From contig JAKCWW010000372.1 in NCBI GenBank assembly GCA_026260175.1, forward strand, positions 53,621 through 117,620: DNA of 64,000 nucleotides. The letters run 5' to 3'. Source of the stretch: Reticulitermes lucifugus (lineage: Eukaryota; Arthropoda; Insecta; Blattodea; Rhinotermitidae). Within the stretch, counting starts at the first letter, position 1; each line of letters begins with the position of its first letter. Below, in pieces: positions 51,421 to 62,700 of the stretch. Position numbers and translations under genes: made by a program. Under the pieces are notes generated by a model that worked only from the letters and a program-made list of their open reading frames with translations, searched no databases and was not told the DNA's origin.

Positions 51421-51676
51421 ATTTTTTTTTCCAATGGTTCGACAGCCCCTTGGGGGCCTAGGCCGCCTCATTTTTTCGAGGCTTCACGATCACACTTTTT
51501 ANNNNNNNNNNNNNNNNNNNNNNNNNNNNNNNNNNNNNNNNNNNNNNNNNNNNNNNNNNNNNNNNNNNNNNNNNNNNNNNNNNNNNNNNNNNNNNNNNNN
51601 NNNNNNNNNNNNNNNNNNNCTAGTAAGCGAGCGGCCGCAGACCCACGCCTTAGACCGCACGGCCACTGGGATCGGC
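51421..51676 (-). repeat. SINE family A copy containing an assembly gap
   Basis: Minus strand. T-run at 51422-51430, CCAATGG, CCCCTTGGGGGCCTAGG, then the gap, then GCGGCCGCAGACCCACGCC and GCACGGCCACTGGGATCGGC. Perfect 12-bp duplication ACTCACTAATAT at 51409-51420 and 51677-51688. Confidence 0.9.
51502..51619. other. Assembly gap (118 N)
   Basis: Lies wholly inside the SINE. With 118 N the element is 256 bp, against 255 bp for the 23.1-kb copy, so the gap size appears correct. Confidence 0.95.
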
Positions 51677-51688
51677 ACTCACTAATAT

Positions 51689-53468
51689 TGCTAAAGCAAA
51701 ATCTCAATACGCGAATAATAAGGCAACATTGTAAACACATGCAGAGCAAAACACTATGTAAAGTTTTGTACTCAAACCGCTCTACAGTTACAGCCTGATG
51801 ACTATCCCAGAGGTACTCCCATCTCCCATTTGTACGACACCCTTAATATTGAACCCATCCGAGACATCATCCACCAACTTACGGCCAAATGTTTTGCTAA
51901 CTGTCCATCCCATCTTAAACCCCCTGGTCCAACAAATCGGAAATTACACTCTAGACGACCTGAACTCTTTATACAAAACTTACAAACATAAAAGGCCGAA
52001 ACATATCCTGTTGTCACCATCAGGCACAGTGTTTTAGCCCTTTTTCACTAATGTTACTTATACGTCCCTCTCTTTAACTTTTGTTTCACGCACAAGTTAG
52101 CTAAATTGGTTACAGGAACAATTTTGTGACTTTTCTTTGTAAAGATGAAACTAAAAAATAAAAAATTCTGTAGTAAAAAGCAGACCTGATGTAGCTGCCC
52201 CAAAGAAAGGATCCATAGAGCTTTACGACAGGACTATGTGAAGCAACCCAAGTACCACTCCCCTTTCGAGAAACAAGATAGAAATAGATGTGTCCCCGAG
52301 CACAACGCCGTGAAGAGTTAGGCTTATGCGTGTGCTAAGTAAATGCTTAAGAGTAGGAACAATTGCACAGTCAGCTTCGCCTGACGACTCCCTTTATCAC
52401 CGCAGAAACAACAAAACATAGCATCAAATTCATCACAAAACTTCCGTAATGATATACATCCGTACATATGAACTGTTGTTGCCGGCAATCGTTAATTTTC
52501 ATTGACCTCACAAAGTTTTACCTCATCCAGCAGACTGCAAATGCTGTAATCCGCCACGTAATACAAAGACCTTAGCAAGGCCTTCTTTACTTTCTAAAGT
52601 GTCATACGGTTTCATGCAGTTCCATTTACACCCGCAACAAAAGTAAGAACATTTCCTCCTCCAATTTTCACGAGACATATAAATGATAAACAGCATTATG
52701 TTCGGATCTCTTGTACTGAATCTCACCCATATCGGACGATAAATGTGGAAAGTACTGATGGAAATGCACTTACGACAGCAAGTATTGTTTTCATTAGGCC
52801 GGCAGCACTACAAATTCAGTGGATGGATTACAAAGTAACTGAGTGACAGCGATCGCCAGCTCTCATGCAAAGTGCAGGCCGCTCGCTGCTGACTCGGTTA
52901 AACTGATAAAGGTCTGGGCAATCAAAGAGCTCCAGTTTGCGCCCAGGGCAAGAGGGGCCTCCTTTGGTACAGGAGGTGGCGGAAATGTGTGTGTGCCCCT
53001 TTCATTTGAAGAGGCAAGACCTAAGTAATCTGAGCAGAAGAGTTAGGCACAGAGTGGACACTGTAACGGAATTTGTTAGCTGGAAAGGGGAAAGTGACAA
53101 ATAGCTAAAACGCGGGCTGTTTTCCTTTGCAACTGACCAATTCACATGCAGGGAAGGGCCCAATTCAAATGCAGCAAGAGCAAGCTAGCTTTATAAAATT
53201 CTATCTCCCACAGCGGTTATATATGCATAACGGAACACACAGTTATGGTATTCTCTGTCCAAGCGTTGTTCCGTGCGTAACATAAAGGGTTGGAAAGATG
53301 ATCTCCGTACAGAGGTGCACAGCCGGTCTCCACTTGCATGCCTTGCGGATTTGCATTCTCAGTACTCCTACTTTTTTTGTGTGTGGTGAAGGGCTCCGCA
53401 GCAGATGCTACGGCCGCACCGCAGCCTTGGGGCTTGTTATTGTGCAACCCTGTGATGAAGATGATTAG
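51689..53468. other. Unannotated stretch
   Basis: GGCCGAAACATATC near 51993 recalls the dispersed family, but no core is present. 52850-53180 is GC-richer with a 61-codon frame of no known product. Confidence 0.3.
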
Positions 53469-53658
53469 TTTTTTTCGTTTTTCCTTGTAATGGAGCACCG
53501 GTGGAAAGTAATTGACAGGAGAAAACCGAAGTACTCGGAGAAAAACCTGTCCCAGTGCCACTTTGTCCACCACAAATCCCACATGGACGGAGCCGGGATC
53601 GAACCCGGGCTTCCGCGGCGAGAGGCCGGCGACTAACCGCCTGAGCCATGGCACGGCC
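53469..53658 (-). repeat. SINE family C, best copy
   Basis: On the minus strand: GGCCGTGCCATGGCTCAGGC (A-box region), GCCCGGGTTCGATCCCGGCT (strong B box), GACAAAGTGGCACTGGGACA, GAGTACTTCGGTTTTCTCCT, then an A-rich tail. A tRNA-derived head is clear. The frame AMAQAVSRRPLAAEARVRSR runs through it and is not a protein gene. No target duplication could be fixed. Confidence 0.88.
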
Positions 53659-54146
53659 TAGGGTGTCCGTTACTGACATATAAAAGTAATTATCCCTGAA
53701 TATTCTGAGAACGAAGTAAACGCCGTCTGTGAGCTTAATAACGAAACTGAAATCAAGCCCGGTCCCAGACCTGTACGTTCTCATCATCACGGTTATATTA
53801 AAAATACAGTTATATAGAATGTGTCACATGTTGTATTGCAAGGGACAATCACGCACACGCGAAACGTATTGAAATACAGGACCGTAGCAGTCACTGCACT
53901 GTGCTTACACAACAGCAGCAATATACCGATCTCGCGGTGGTGCGAATTAAAAAGAAGCTCATTCACCCGAATCATCTGTTGACCCGTCTGCTCTCCCTAA
54001 CAACCCATGACCTTTTTTACGGCAGTAATTGGAATCGTCAGAGATCCTACGCAATTCCGGCTTTAATCCATTGCTCTGGAACCTAGCCGCTATAATGGAA
54101 TTTTTATGGTGTTTCTTATATGGTAGTATTACTAGCAGCAACAGCA
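53659..54146. other. Unannotated spacer
   Basis: No recognised element. Confidence 0.3.
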
Positions 54147-54226
54147 GCACTACTACTACTACTACTACTACTACTACACTACTGCTACTTCAGAACTGTG
54201 CTGAAGTATCAATAGTGTTGAAGTAC

Positions 54227-54265
<39 letters not shown>

Positions 54266-54460
54266 CAGTAGTGCTTCAACCCTAATCTGTACACTTCTAT
54301 GTAGATTTTTTGAACGCTAGGACTATTCCTTAATAGAATCACCACATCTACTACTACTAGTAGTAGTAGTAGTAGCAGCAGTAGTAGTAATAGTTTCAGT
54401 GGCAGGCGTGGCGATTCCATTAGCAGTAGTAGCAGTAGCAGCAGAAACACTAGTAGTAGC
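54147..54460. repeat. Inverted cluster of (ACT)n and (AGT)n arrays
   Basis: (ACT)n at about 54150-54180 faces (AGT)n at about 54223-54270, with further AGT/AGC-rich arrays at 54350-54392 and 54420-54460. Between the first two lies TACTTCAG-n-CTGAAGTA. The facing arrays can form a long hairpin. Confidence 0.9.
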
Positions 54461-54589
54461 TAACGTGGCGATTCCGTTAAAGAATATGCCTATTGTTCAA
54501 AAATCTACATTTAAATGTACAGGTAAGGGTTGCATTTATAAATGTAGTTCTAATAGTTAATTCAGCACCACGCTAAGAATACATATGCG

Positions 54590-54760
54590 GAAATGGAGTA
54601 AAATCTCCTTGCATTACGCATCACACAAAAGTAAGTACTCAGCATCACGCTCTGGTCACTTTATCCCTGGCAAGCAACATATACGAGCCTAGATGGGCCG
54701 CAGAGCCGGCCTGGACGAGACAACGAAGAAAAAATTCCTACCGCCGCCGGGAGTAGAACA
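54590..54760 (-). repeat. SINE family B copy
   Basis: On the minus strand: TCCAGGCCGGCTCTGCGGCC, then CCAGGGATAAAGTGACCAGA and GCGTGATGCTGAGTACTTAC. The head beyond 54720 is degenerate (CTACTCCCGGCGG). Confidence 0.6.
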
Positions 54761-55643
54761 GATTACATTTATAATCAACGCAGTTAAAATAGGTAGTTTC
54801 AATAAATGGACAATAACCACCTAGCGATGGCACAGCCTTGAAGCCTGATATCAATGTACAAAATATTTAAAACTGTAGTTACTACCCCACAGAACACACT
54901 ACGTCATCCTTACAAAGACAACCCGCTTCATGCCGTTTAGAGAAACAAATGTTTATTGTGATAACAGTGTGACACTCAAAAATACACTGTGTGGGAAAAT
55001 CGTAGTGTTTTCAAATGCTAATGTATGTGGTTTATACAGTACAGTAAACACACATTAGCAAGTTTTTTCCCACACATTGTTACACATACACCAGTCTACC
55101 TGGCACTATAACCCAAAAGACAAATATTCAAAGGGCAGAAGCTTTATTTTGCCCGAAGAGACATTAACGCCCCGGAGAATAAGAAATCTAGTAACTAACG
55201 AAATACATGGAAGACAACCCCTCTTGAAGATAGTTAACTCAGGTGGTAAAGAGCTTACCACCGTTGTGATATCGGGTGGGTCATTCCCTTATTCATAAGA
55301 GCCCGCCAGTAGAACCTACCCTGAGCCAGACGAGTCACGCACATGGATCCAGTCATATTTGCAAGTTTTAAATGAAAGTGGTCAGGTTTACTGGGAGTTG
55401 GAACAAAATGAAGAAACAAGTGCCAGTGATTACGACGTAATATAGAGAGATCATAGCGGTTGGGCCTTCAGTTGTATGCGTATTATTTATTCCTTGAAAA
55501 CTAAGATTTTTTTTAAAAAAAGGCATCGTTTTGTTATAAAGTTTTCATGCTGCTCTTGTCAGTAGCATGAGTGCTTCATGGAGGGTTAAATTAAAGTTAG
55601 TGCTTACTCGTTGACTTACGAAGAGGAAAATCCTGTACAAATA
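54761..55643. other. Unannotated stretch
   Basis: Contains short inverted repeats around 54965-55083 (for example CTAATGTATGTG with CACACATTAG) and a 73-codon frame at 55077-55298, none recognised. Confidence 0.3.
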
Positions 55644-55828
55644 CAGTCGAACCAGGTTCTAACAACATCGGTTTATGCAACACCTCGCCTATACCGTCAG
55701 ATATTCTGTGGTACCAATTAATTCCTCACTGTTAACCATAACATTATACTCCTCGGTTAAAACAACATTCGTTTATAACGACACAAAATATTCTGTCCCT
55801 TTCATGACGTTATAACCGAGTTCGACTG
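55644..55828. mobile_element. pogo/Tigger-type MITE, 185 bp, TA target
   Basis: The left end CAGTCGAACCAGGTTCTAAC and the right end, inverted, CAGTCGAACTCGGTTATAAC are terminal inverted repeats. TA dinucleotides at 55642-55643 and 55829-55830 are the target duplication expected of Tc1/mariner-pogo elements. No coding capacity. Confidence 0.8.
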
Positions 55829-57344
55829 TATGTGTCTACAGCCTGCATACAAAAATTCAGTTCCTACCTCAGAGAATAATGTACTTACACTAGACACACC
55901 AACCGGGTGATGATGCGGAGAAACATAATTGCTGTTCCCTGTACGAATCATAAGGAAAACACACATACACTACGTGGACAAACTACAGAGGTGTTAAACT
56001 TTGTAGTACCTACTTGGTAGAGTAACAAACAGGCTCCTACCGGTTAATGACATACCCTCAAATTCGGGTATTATAGTGACAGCCGATTGAGATGGGCAAG
56101 TGAACATACATAACGGAAGAGCAGGACGGAGGTGATCGTAGTCGACATGGAAGTATTCGCCAGAAGGGCTTAGAGAAATTACGAAACACCTGAGGGCACC
56201 AGGTTACTTGGACAATATACTACCAACACCAGTGATAAACACAGCCTGTCGTCGGCTCAATCAAAGACGCTCAGATAAAAGTATAGTATTCAAGTCGACT
56301 CATAAAGTTGCTGCAGTAACGCTGACTTTAGACAATGAAAATGTGAATTCTGAGCCTGAGTATTAATATTAATGCCTCGAATAATATTAAAATCTATTCA
56401 AGTGTGAGGAAAAATGTGTAGTGTTGCTCGCGAAATGTGGACACAATTCCATTTTGATTGTTAAAATGCAACGCCTCGTTGGGTCATGTGATCTATACAA
56501 CTACAGCATGTCATTCATATTAAGTTTCAACAGTTCATCCGACTGTAACTTCCTTTCGCTTACGTCCTAATTAAAACCGCATCAGTTTCGCAATCACACG
56601 CTCTGAAAAGTTCGATTCTTTATACGCTGCTACGTCATTCCTTCAGTCGCCTACATGCGGGCCTCTGTTCCTTTAAGCGTATGGCTGCAGCAAACTAATA
56701 ACTGTATCACGCTCTTTCGCGGGATATTGCATTCCGAGAAGTCATCACTTTCAGAATAGGCTTGTTTCTATACAAATCCGAGCCACGTAAAATATTGTAT
56801 TTACGAATTCTGCATTTCTAATCACAGCTGAGATATACTTTTATGCATTTCCATCATTAGGTTTGCCTGATGTTCTGAAAATGTATCACGTCATCTGAAT
56901 TTCATTGCCATTACATCAAATGAGTGACACAACCTAGCACGTGTCATGTTTATCTGATATTCTGTCAAAGTGCTTATTGTATTAAGAAAACATAATACGA
57001 CAAGAAATTTCAAAGAATATTCAAGTATTTACTTTTAATATTGCTGTAAAAGTAAATAATGAACAAGACATATTACTCTTTCATTGTTATCACAATTGCC
57101 AGGAGACAAATACAGTTAAAAGTATAAAACTTTAAGAAACACAACATAAGGTAACTTAAAACATAATCTCTAAGCCACCTATCTCGATCATAGACATCCA
57201 TGAAGCTACAAAACACCAACAGTTGATACAGTGGCGCTAAATAACAAAACATATAAAACCAGACTGTGCCGAGAACATTTGTGTGAATATCAGTCTTGTG
57301 GGACGTGAAGTCGTGCAATATGGTATAACTGTAACTACGCTTCA
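55829..57344. other. Unannotated stretch
   Basis: No gene recognised. Confidence 0.3.
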
Positions 57345-57470
57345 TTTCCCCTGATAATGGAGGCAGCAGAATCCCCCAAAACATCGGTAGATACCTAGCA
57401 GACTACACAGCGCCACTTCTCATAATACAACAACCTTCACAGTCACAGCCGTGAGAACCTCAGTACTTCG
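57345..57470 (+). repeat. Hammerhead-like dispersed repeat
   Basis: CTGATAA (57351), T, GGAGG, 9 nt, CCCCC (one mismatch in the stem), AAAAC, ATC, then GGTAGATACCTAGCAGACTA and a tail ending CAGCCGTGAGAACCTC as in other copies. Confidence 0.6.
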
Positions 57471-58137
57471 TTAATATCCACGAACTAGTCACAAACCCAA
57501 TGAAACACAGTAACAAAGAGCACCTGTTTTCGTCTCATCCTTCAAAATTAATTTCCCTTTCAGTGCCTTTCAGCTTTGTTCTTTGTGCCTGCGATATACT
57601 CTAGATACATTTAGACTATAATTATTTCCATATTCCGCGTTCTTGTACATATAGAATCAGATACTGTTCATTCACACAAACACGAAACGTCAGGATATGT
57701 AAAACACACGTTCTAATCACATACCCGTATAGGCCTACGTAACCAATGATTGTCACATGGTAAGAAGCTTAAAAGCGAAAATAATTGGAATGTCCATTAA
57801 TCCAATCAGCACAGAAAAATACAGTTTACAAAGCATATATGAAATGAAAAGAATTTAATAGTTGCATATATTTGTACCGAGAACCAATTTAACGGAGCTT
57901 TGCTGAAGAGATCGGGAAATCAGGATTCCTGTTATTCACAGTGGCAGATATGCAAAAACGGGAAGTTCACAACAACCTGACAATAGTCAAAACACGAAAC
58001 GTACTTATAAGAAAGCGATATAAACTGTGTGGCACTGAAACGCACGCTTCATAATGCAAGAATATATTAAATCACGAGTTCGGAACAGAAGTGTTATTAT
58101 AATTATTATTATATTATTATCATTATTATGACTACTA
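57471..58137. other. Unannotated stretch
   Basis: Ends in an imperfect ATT-rich run (58093-58130). No gene recognised. Confidence 0.3.
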
Positions 58138-58324
58138 GGCTTAAAATTATATGCATTTTACATATTGCATATGTAAAATAAACACAAATTTAAACTTTCA
58201 CTTAGGGCCAATCCTATAATAATGAAGTGCATATTTCATTATTTATAAGACTGGCCCTAAGTGAAAGTTTAGATGTGAGTTTATTTTACATATGCAGTAT
58301 GCAAAATGTAAATAATTCTAAGCC
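58138..58324. mobile_element. MITE with 73-bp inverted repeats
   Basis: Arms 58138-58210 and 58252-58324 begin GGCTTA and meet at GGGCCA/TGGCCC; they are inverted copies with under about ten mismatches around a 41-nt loop. The superfamily is undetermined, because an ATT-rich flank hides any target duplication. Confidence 0.85.
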
Positions 58325-58989
58325 TCATTATTATGGCCATTATTACTGCCTTGTTTTATGATATAAATGAGAAGAAATTATTACTTAATTGTACAACAAT
58401 TTCGCATGACCTCAATATTTCTACAAAAAAAACTTTAATAAAGGTTGTGTATTTATCCCAGAACGATTACCATACATCATTTAAGAACCCTAAGTTGTCA
58501 CTAGAATCGCTCCCCCTTCAAAACCTCGCGTGTCTAGTATATCGTTATTACTGACTCTATAAAATTACTGTTGTATGTTACAACGAGTTTTCATGAAAAT
58601 AGGTCAAATGGTTCATGGAAGAAGAGATGAAAAATGGAGACGGGTACATACAAAAAGTTAGCACGGTGGTCTCACAAGCGTATAGGTATTTTATTTACCA
58701 GAAGATGAAAAGTACAGATGTTTGAAAATTAAGCGACATAAAAGAACCTGTGTTCTGAAAACAATCTAGGCCTAGGTTATTTGTTGTAATTTAGATGTTT
58801 TTAAGCATGTGATAGTGACGTAGGGGAATAAGCAGCCTAACCTCAAATTTTTAAAAAAATCCATATTTTCTGTAGATTTCGTCTATGGAAGTAATGATTA
58901 TGTTTTGCAAATTCTTATACAACTCCACACGTCCGTATGGTACAACTGAACGAGTAAGAGGGAAGGTACAGGTAAAGTAAAGCTGTTCC
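58325..58989. other. Unannotated stretch
   Basis: No recognised gene or repeat. Confidence 0.3.
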
Positions 58990-59285
58990 TATGCATGCTA
59001 CGAAGGCACATGGAGGGTGGAGGTATAATTCCATCCATCCTTAGCCTCCACACTTGATAGGGTGAATGGTCAAATTCACACCTCGATCGCTTTACCCCTG
59101 GGCAAAGAAGTCCCCAGTACGCATTGAGTAGAAGGCTGTGTGGGCCCTAGAGCAGGGCTGGGCACTTTGCAGAAAAAAGAAACCTCTTGCCGCTACGGAA
59201 ATCGAACCACGATTTCTCGGTTGTCCAGCCCGTAGCATATTTGCTACATCGACTCAGCTATCCCGGTTGCTGAGATCGCAGCAGG
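58990..59285 (-). repeat. SINE family B, copy with tRNA-like head
   Basis: On the minus strand: CTCAGCAACCGGGATAGCTG (A-box region), GGGCTGGACAACCGAGAAAT and GTGGTTCGATTTCC (B box). The family body follows with CAGGGGTAAAGCGATCGAGG and ends in TGGAATTATACCTCC. It links the tRNA-like head of 60.3 kb with the body of 40.0 kb. Confidence 0.75.
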
Positions 59286-59375
59286 AGGGTAACACTACTT
59301 ATCTGAAAAAACCAATGAAGACTGCATTCTGTATGTAGCATTCCAGGTTTCACCTTGCGAAGTTTTGCGTATTGA

Positions 59376-59581
59376 CCCTTTAACGCACAGTGGTTAGTAC
59401 ATGCACCACAGGGTTAATATTACAAAAGGTTGTGAACTTTTCCCGCAGAGTGTTTCGTGTGTGTCGTACAATTCTCAGAACAAACGGTGGTTATTTCGCA
59501 ACACAGCACTTTCGATCGACGTTAATAATGAAGACTCATTACTGTGCGGCATTTGTTACATGAAATTCGGGCTTCAGGGGG
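59376..59581. mobile_element. piggyBac-type MITE, copy A
   Basis: Starts CCCTTTAACGC after TTGA (59372-59375) and ends CAGGGGG before TTAA (59582-59585). It aligns with copy B at shared blocks such as ACTGG/AGTGGTTA, GCATCA/GCACCA, and GAACAAAC.G. TTGA is taken as a mutated TTAA. Confidence 0.6.
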
Positions 59582-59811
59582 TTAATAGGTAGTAGGTATA
59601 AACAGGAATTCAATTCGTAACTCCAAGGCCAAACATTTCTTTCAAAGACCCACATTCTGAATCTATTTTCGACACACAGAACAATGAGATAGCAGCAACG
59701 AAAAAAATTTTGGAAAATTATTTCTAACAAATTTTCACGCCTCCATTAACCATCATGGAGTGGCGTTTAACTAAGCACAGGGAAAACTTCACCTTTTTCT
59801 AACTTCTTTAA

Positions 59812-60038
59812 CCTTTTAAAGCCTACTGGTTACTTGATGCATCAACAGGTTAAACAATCAAGAATTGTGTATTCAGCCTACACTGTGTTTATGCGTTTCG
59901 TATTTACCTCGGAACAAACAGCGACTTTTGCCCCACATAACATAAACTGATTGGTTTTTATAACCGAGATGAAAAGTGTTTACTGCGCGGTACAAACTGG
60001 TTCTTGAAATAAAACAGTTTACGCTTCGTTTTAAAGGG
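59812..60038. mobile_element. piggyBac-type MITE, copy B
   Basis: Ends CCTTTTAAAGC and, inverted, CCCTTTAAAACG, flanked on both sides by TTAA (59808-59811 and 60039-60042), the target of piggyBac elements. No frame of note. Confidence 0.75.
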
Positions 60039-60214
60039 TTAATGTAGCTCTCAGATTCGTACTGAAACAAAGAAATACGTTATAAGATAGAATAAAATAA
60101 ACCTCATATCAATGCATTACAAACGGGATGAAAACTTTCTCTAGCTTTCACAGGTAGTATGGGTACGTTTGGGTTCCTAACAGGCATACCAACTATTCAC
60201 ACTTCTTACACTCT

Positions 60215-60300
60215 CTATGCCTGAAGCTGAAGGCACTACAATCCTTCGAAACGTCGGTAACTAGTTACCACACGACATCGATAGCGTAACCCGTATAGTA
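60215..60300 (+). repeat. Hammerhead-like dispersed repeat, single arm
   Basis: CTGAAGC (60221, last core A changed), T, GAAGG, 9 nt, CCTTC, GAAAC (60248), GTC, then GGTAACTAGTTACCACACGA. Confidence 0.7.
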
Positions 60301-60550
60301 GACAGGCTACAGCCTGGACAACCGATAAATCGTGCTTCGATTCCCAGCAGCACCACCACAAGATTTTTCTCTTCACAGGTTCCAGACCAGCACCGTGGTC
60401 CAGTCAACCTCCTATTAAATAGGTACCGGGGGCTCTTAACGCGGGGGTAAAGCAGCCGAAAGGTTACCTCCGTGTAGTGCCGAGATTAAGAATGAGTGGA
60501 GCTATACCTCTAATACCAGATACGCATTTATGACGTGTAAAAGCACAACG
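60296..60550 (+). repeat. SINE family B, with tRNA-like head
   Basis: CCTGGACAACCGATAAATCG and GTGCTTCGATTCCCAGC (B box) open the element. The body holds GTTCCAGACCAGC, GGGGGTAAAGCAGCCGAAAG and GAGATTAAGAATGAGTGGAG with CTATACC. It follows the hammerhead-like arm without a spacer, perhaps an insertion there. Confidence 0.75.
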
Positions 60551-61180
60551 TTACCCCAAAAGAAATGTCTATTGTCTTAATCTGTTGCACATTCTGTGTA
60601 CTATAACAACAAAAAACAAAGGCAGCAATTAAGTCTTAGCCTGCTGTATGCACTGCACCAAAAGAAAATTATGTGTTAAATAACACCACGAAAAAAAAGG
60701 CATCAATTTTCAGTTATGTTACTGAGTTAGTTAGTGAAAGTATTTCTGTTACAAAATGAAGAAAAACATCCGTTCTGATTAGATAACATCAATTTTCAAT
60801 TATGTTACACTGATTAATCATCAAAATGTTTTCCGCTGCCCTGTGTGCACAACTGTGCGCGTCTCAAAACAACTTATTGCGTTTCTGATAATTTTATCAT
60901 TTTATCTTATGCAGTCAGGGGAGTCATAATTTGATGCAAGACTTCTTCCTTTGCATGCGATGTTTGCTGGTGGACTATGTCCATCATGTGCCCCACAAGA
61001 CGTAGTCAAGGGGCATGATACATGGTGACCTAGCAGGCCAGGCCTATGGACCAAAACGAGTACGAGATACGAGGGAGTAGTGTTTGCCAGAGATGGGAGC
61101 AAAAATGAAGGTGGTTCATAACAACTGAAACCATACAGTATGGTACAGTATCTTGAAATATTAAATAATCGTAGCGATAT
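60551..61180. other. Unannotated stretch
   Basis: A 105-codon minus-strand frame at 60902-61219 includes the microsatellite tail and is not recognised. Confidence 0.3.
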
Positions 61181-61219
61181 CACCATCATCATCACCATCA
61201 CCATCATCATCATCATCAC
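61181..61219. repeat. (CAT/CAC)n tail of the LINE
   Basis: Trinucleotide array directly after the LINE coding end. On the minus strand it is (TGA/TGG)n and supplies the LINE stop codon (61218-61216). Confidence 0.9.
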
Positions 61220-62700
61220 GCAGTCTGTCTTACGATAGGTCCGTAGCCTCTTCCAAAGCGAGTTTTCCAGAGAGTGCGATATAGTGTTTCCTCTCTCAAT
61301 TTCAAGTATCTTCTCAGTTCCTTAAGGTCATCCAGTATCTACTTACATCTTCTTCCTTGTCTTCCAGTCACTTGTATCCTTCCCTTTATCTTTCCTTCAA
61401 TAACATGTTTCAGAAGGCAGTTTCTACGCAAGATGTGACTAACCCAGTTAGCCTTCCTTTGTCTTATTGTACGTACGATGTTCCTCTCCTCCAGGACTCT
61501 GTGTAATACTTCTTTATTTTTCACACGACAGGTCCAACTGATCTTCTCCGTCCTTCTACAGCACCACGTTTCAAGACTTTCCAGGTATTTCTGATCTACT
61601 TTCAGAAATGTCCACGTTTCAGCACCATATAAATCTATCCTCCAAATGTAGCATTTCACTAATTTCTTCCTTAAATTTAAGTCCAGTTTTCCTGTTAAAA
61701 AAGTATTGTTCTTGTTGAGCTTTCGATGATAATGTTTTGAATCCCATGGTTTTCTTTCCAACCTAGTTCCTTTGTCTTCATGTACGTTAAATCATAACGT
61801 CCTGTTCTTTGAAATTCTATGATCTCGTCGCATATGCTCTCCAGATATTCCTTCTTGGTGTTGTCCGTGGCTCTTTTCAATTCGTTCCTCAGTCTTCTGT
61901 AGTTCTTCCTTCCTTCCTCGTTGTTGACATTCTTCCATTTCCTTCGTTCGTCCAGTTCATTGATCATTTCCTGTGAAATCCATAACTTTCTTGCTCTGCG
62001 CTCGACTTTCCCAACCAAATCATTCGTGCTATCTAACACACATTTCTTGATATTGTTCCGCTGGACTTCCACATTCCCACTTTCACATTCGATTGCACCG
62101 AGGTGTTCTTCTAGAGTACCTTGCACTTTCTGTCGTTGAGCATATAGTTTCTCCAAATCCCATCTTGGTTTTCCCTTTGACACTATGATTTTCTTCACCC
62201 TAGTGCAGATCTTTGCAAGCAGTAAGTTGTGGTCAGAATCAATATCTGCAGGGTCTGCACATCCTTCACACTCTTTCTGAATCGCTGTTTCACAAGTACA
62301 CAGCCAAACTGATGTCGATTTCGATCTCCTGGTGCTTCCCAGGTGAACAATTTTCTCTTAGGCTTTCTACACCATGTGTTGGTGATAACAGGTCCATTTC
62401 TTTCATAGAAGTCGATGAGCATTTTACCTCTCCGGTTTCTCTTTCCCAGTTCATGTGGTCCAACAATGTTTCGATCTGAATTATGTCCAACCACACAGTT
62501 CACGTCTCCCCTTATGATGGTGTTTTTCTAGCGTTTTCATTCTCTTGAAGAATTTTTTGAATTATATCATACAATTCTTCCAAATCATTATCTTCATACC
62601 CCAATGTTAGCGTGGAGACTTGCACTATCAAAATATTTACCAGTACTGCCTTTAACTTAACAGCAATGATTCTATCGTTACACACAATCATCTTAAGAAC
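61216..62700 (-). pseudogene. RTE/BovB-like LINE with reverse transcriptase deleted
   Basis: Minus-strand non-LTR retrotransposon. The endonuclease part includes DRIIAVKLKAVLVNILIVQV (near 62690-62620), DLEELYDIIQKILQENE, NCVVGHNSDRNIVGPHELGK, KMLIDFYERNGPVITNTW and LFTWEAPGDRNRHQF. After a frame change comes ADIDSDHNLLLAKI, with the Ser-Asp-His motif near 62240. A linker follows (KGKPRWDLEKLYAQRQKVQ, NEEGRKNYRRLRNELKRATD, YMKTKELGWKENHGIQNI). At about 61730 the sequence jumps to the C-terminal LNKNNTFLTGKLDLNLRKKL, IDLYGAETWTFLKVDQKYLE and FGRGYGPIVRQTA. The whole palm/fingers region, including the F/Y-A-D-D box, is missing. Confidence 0.85.

Noticed and set aside
53437-53790. 117-codon frame containing AVSRRPLAAEARVRSR
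   Set aside because: It is a read-through of SINE family C plus flanks.
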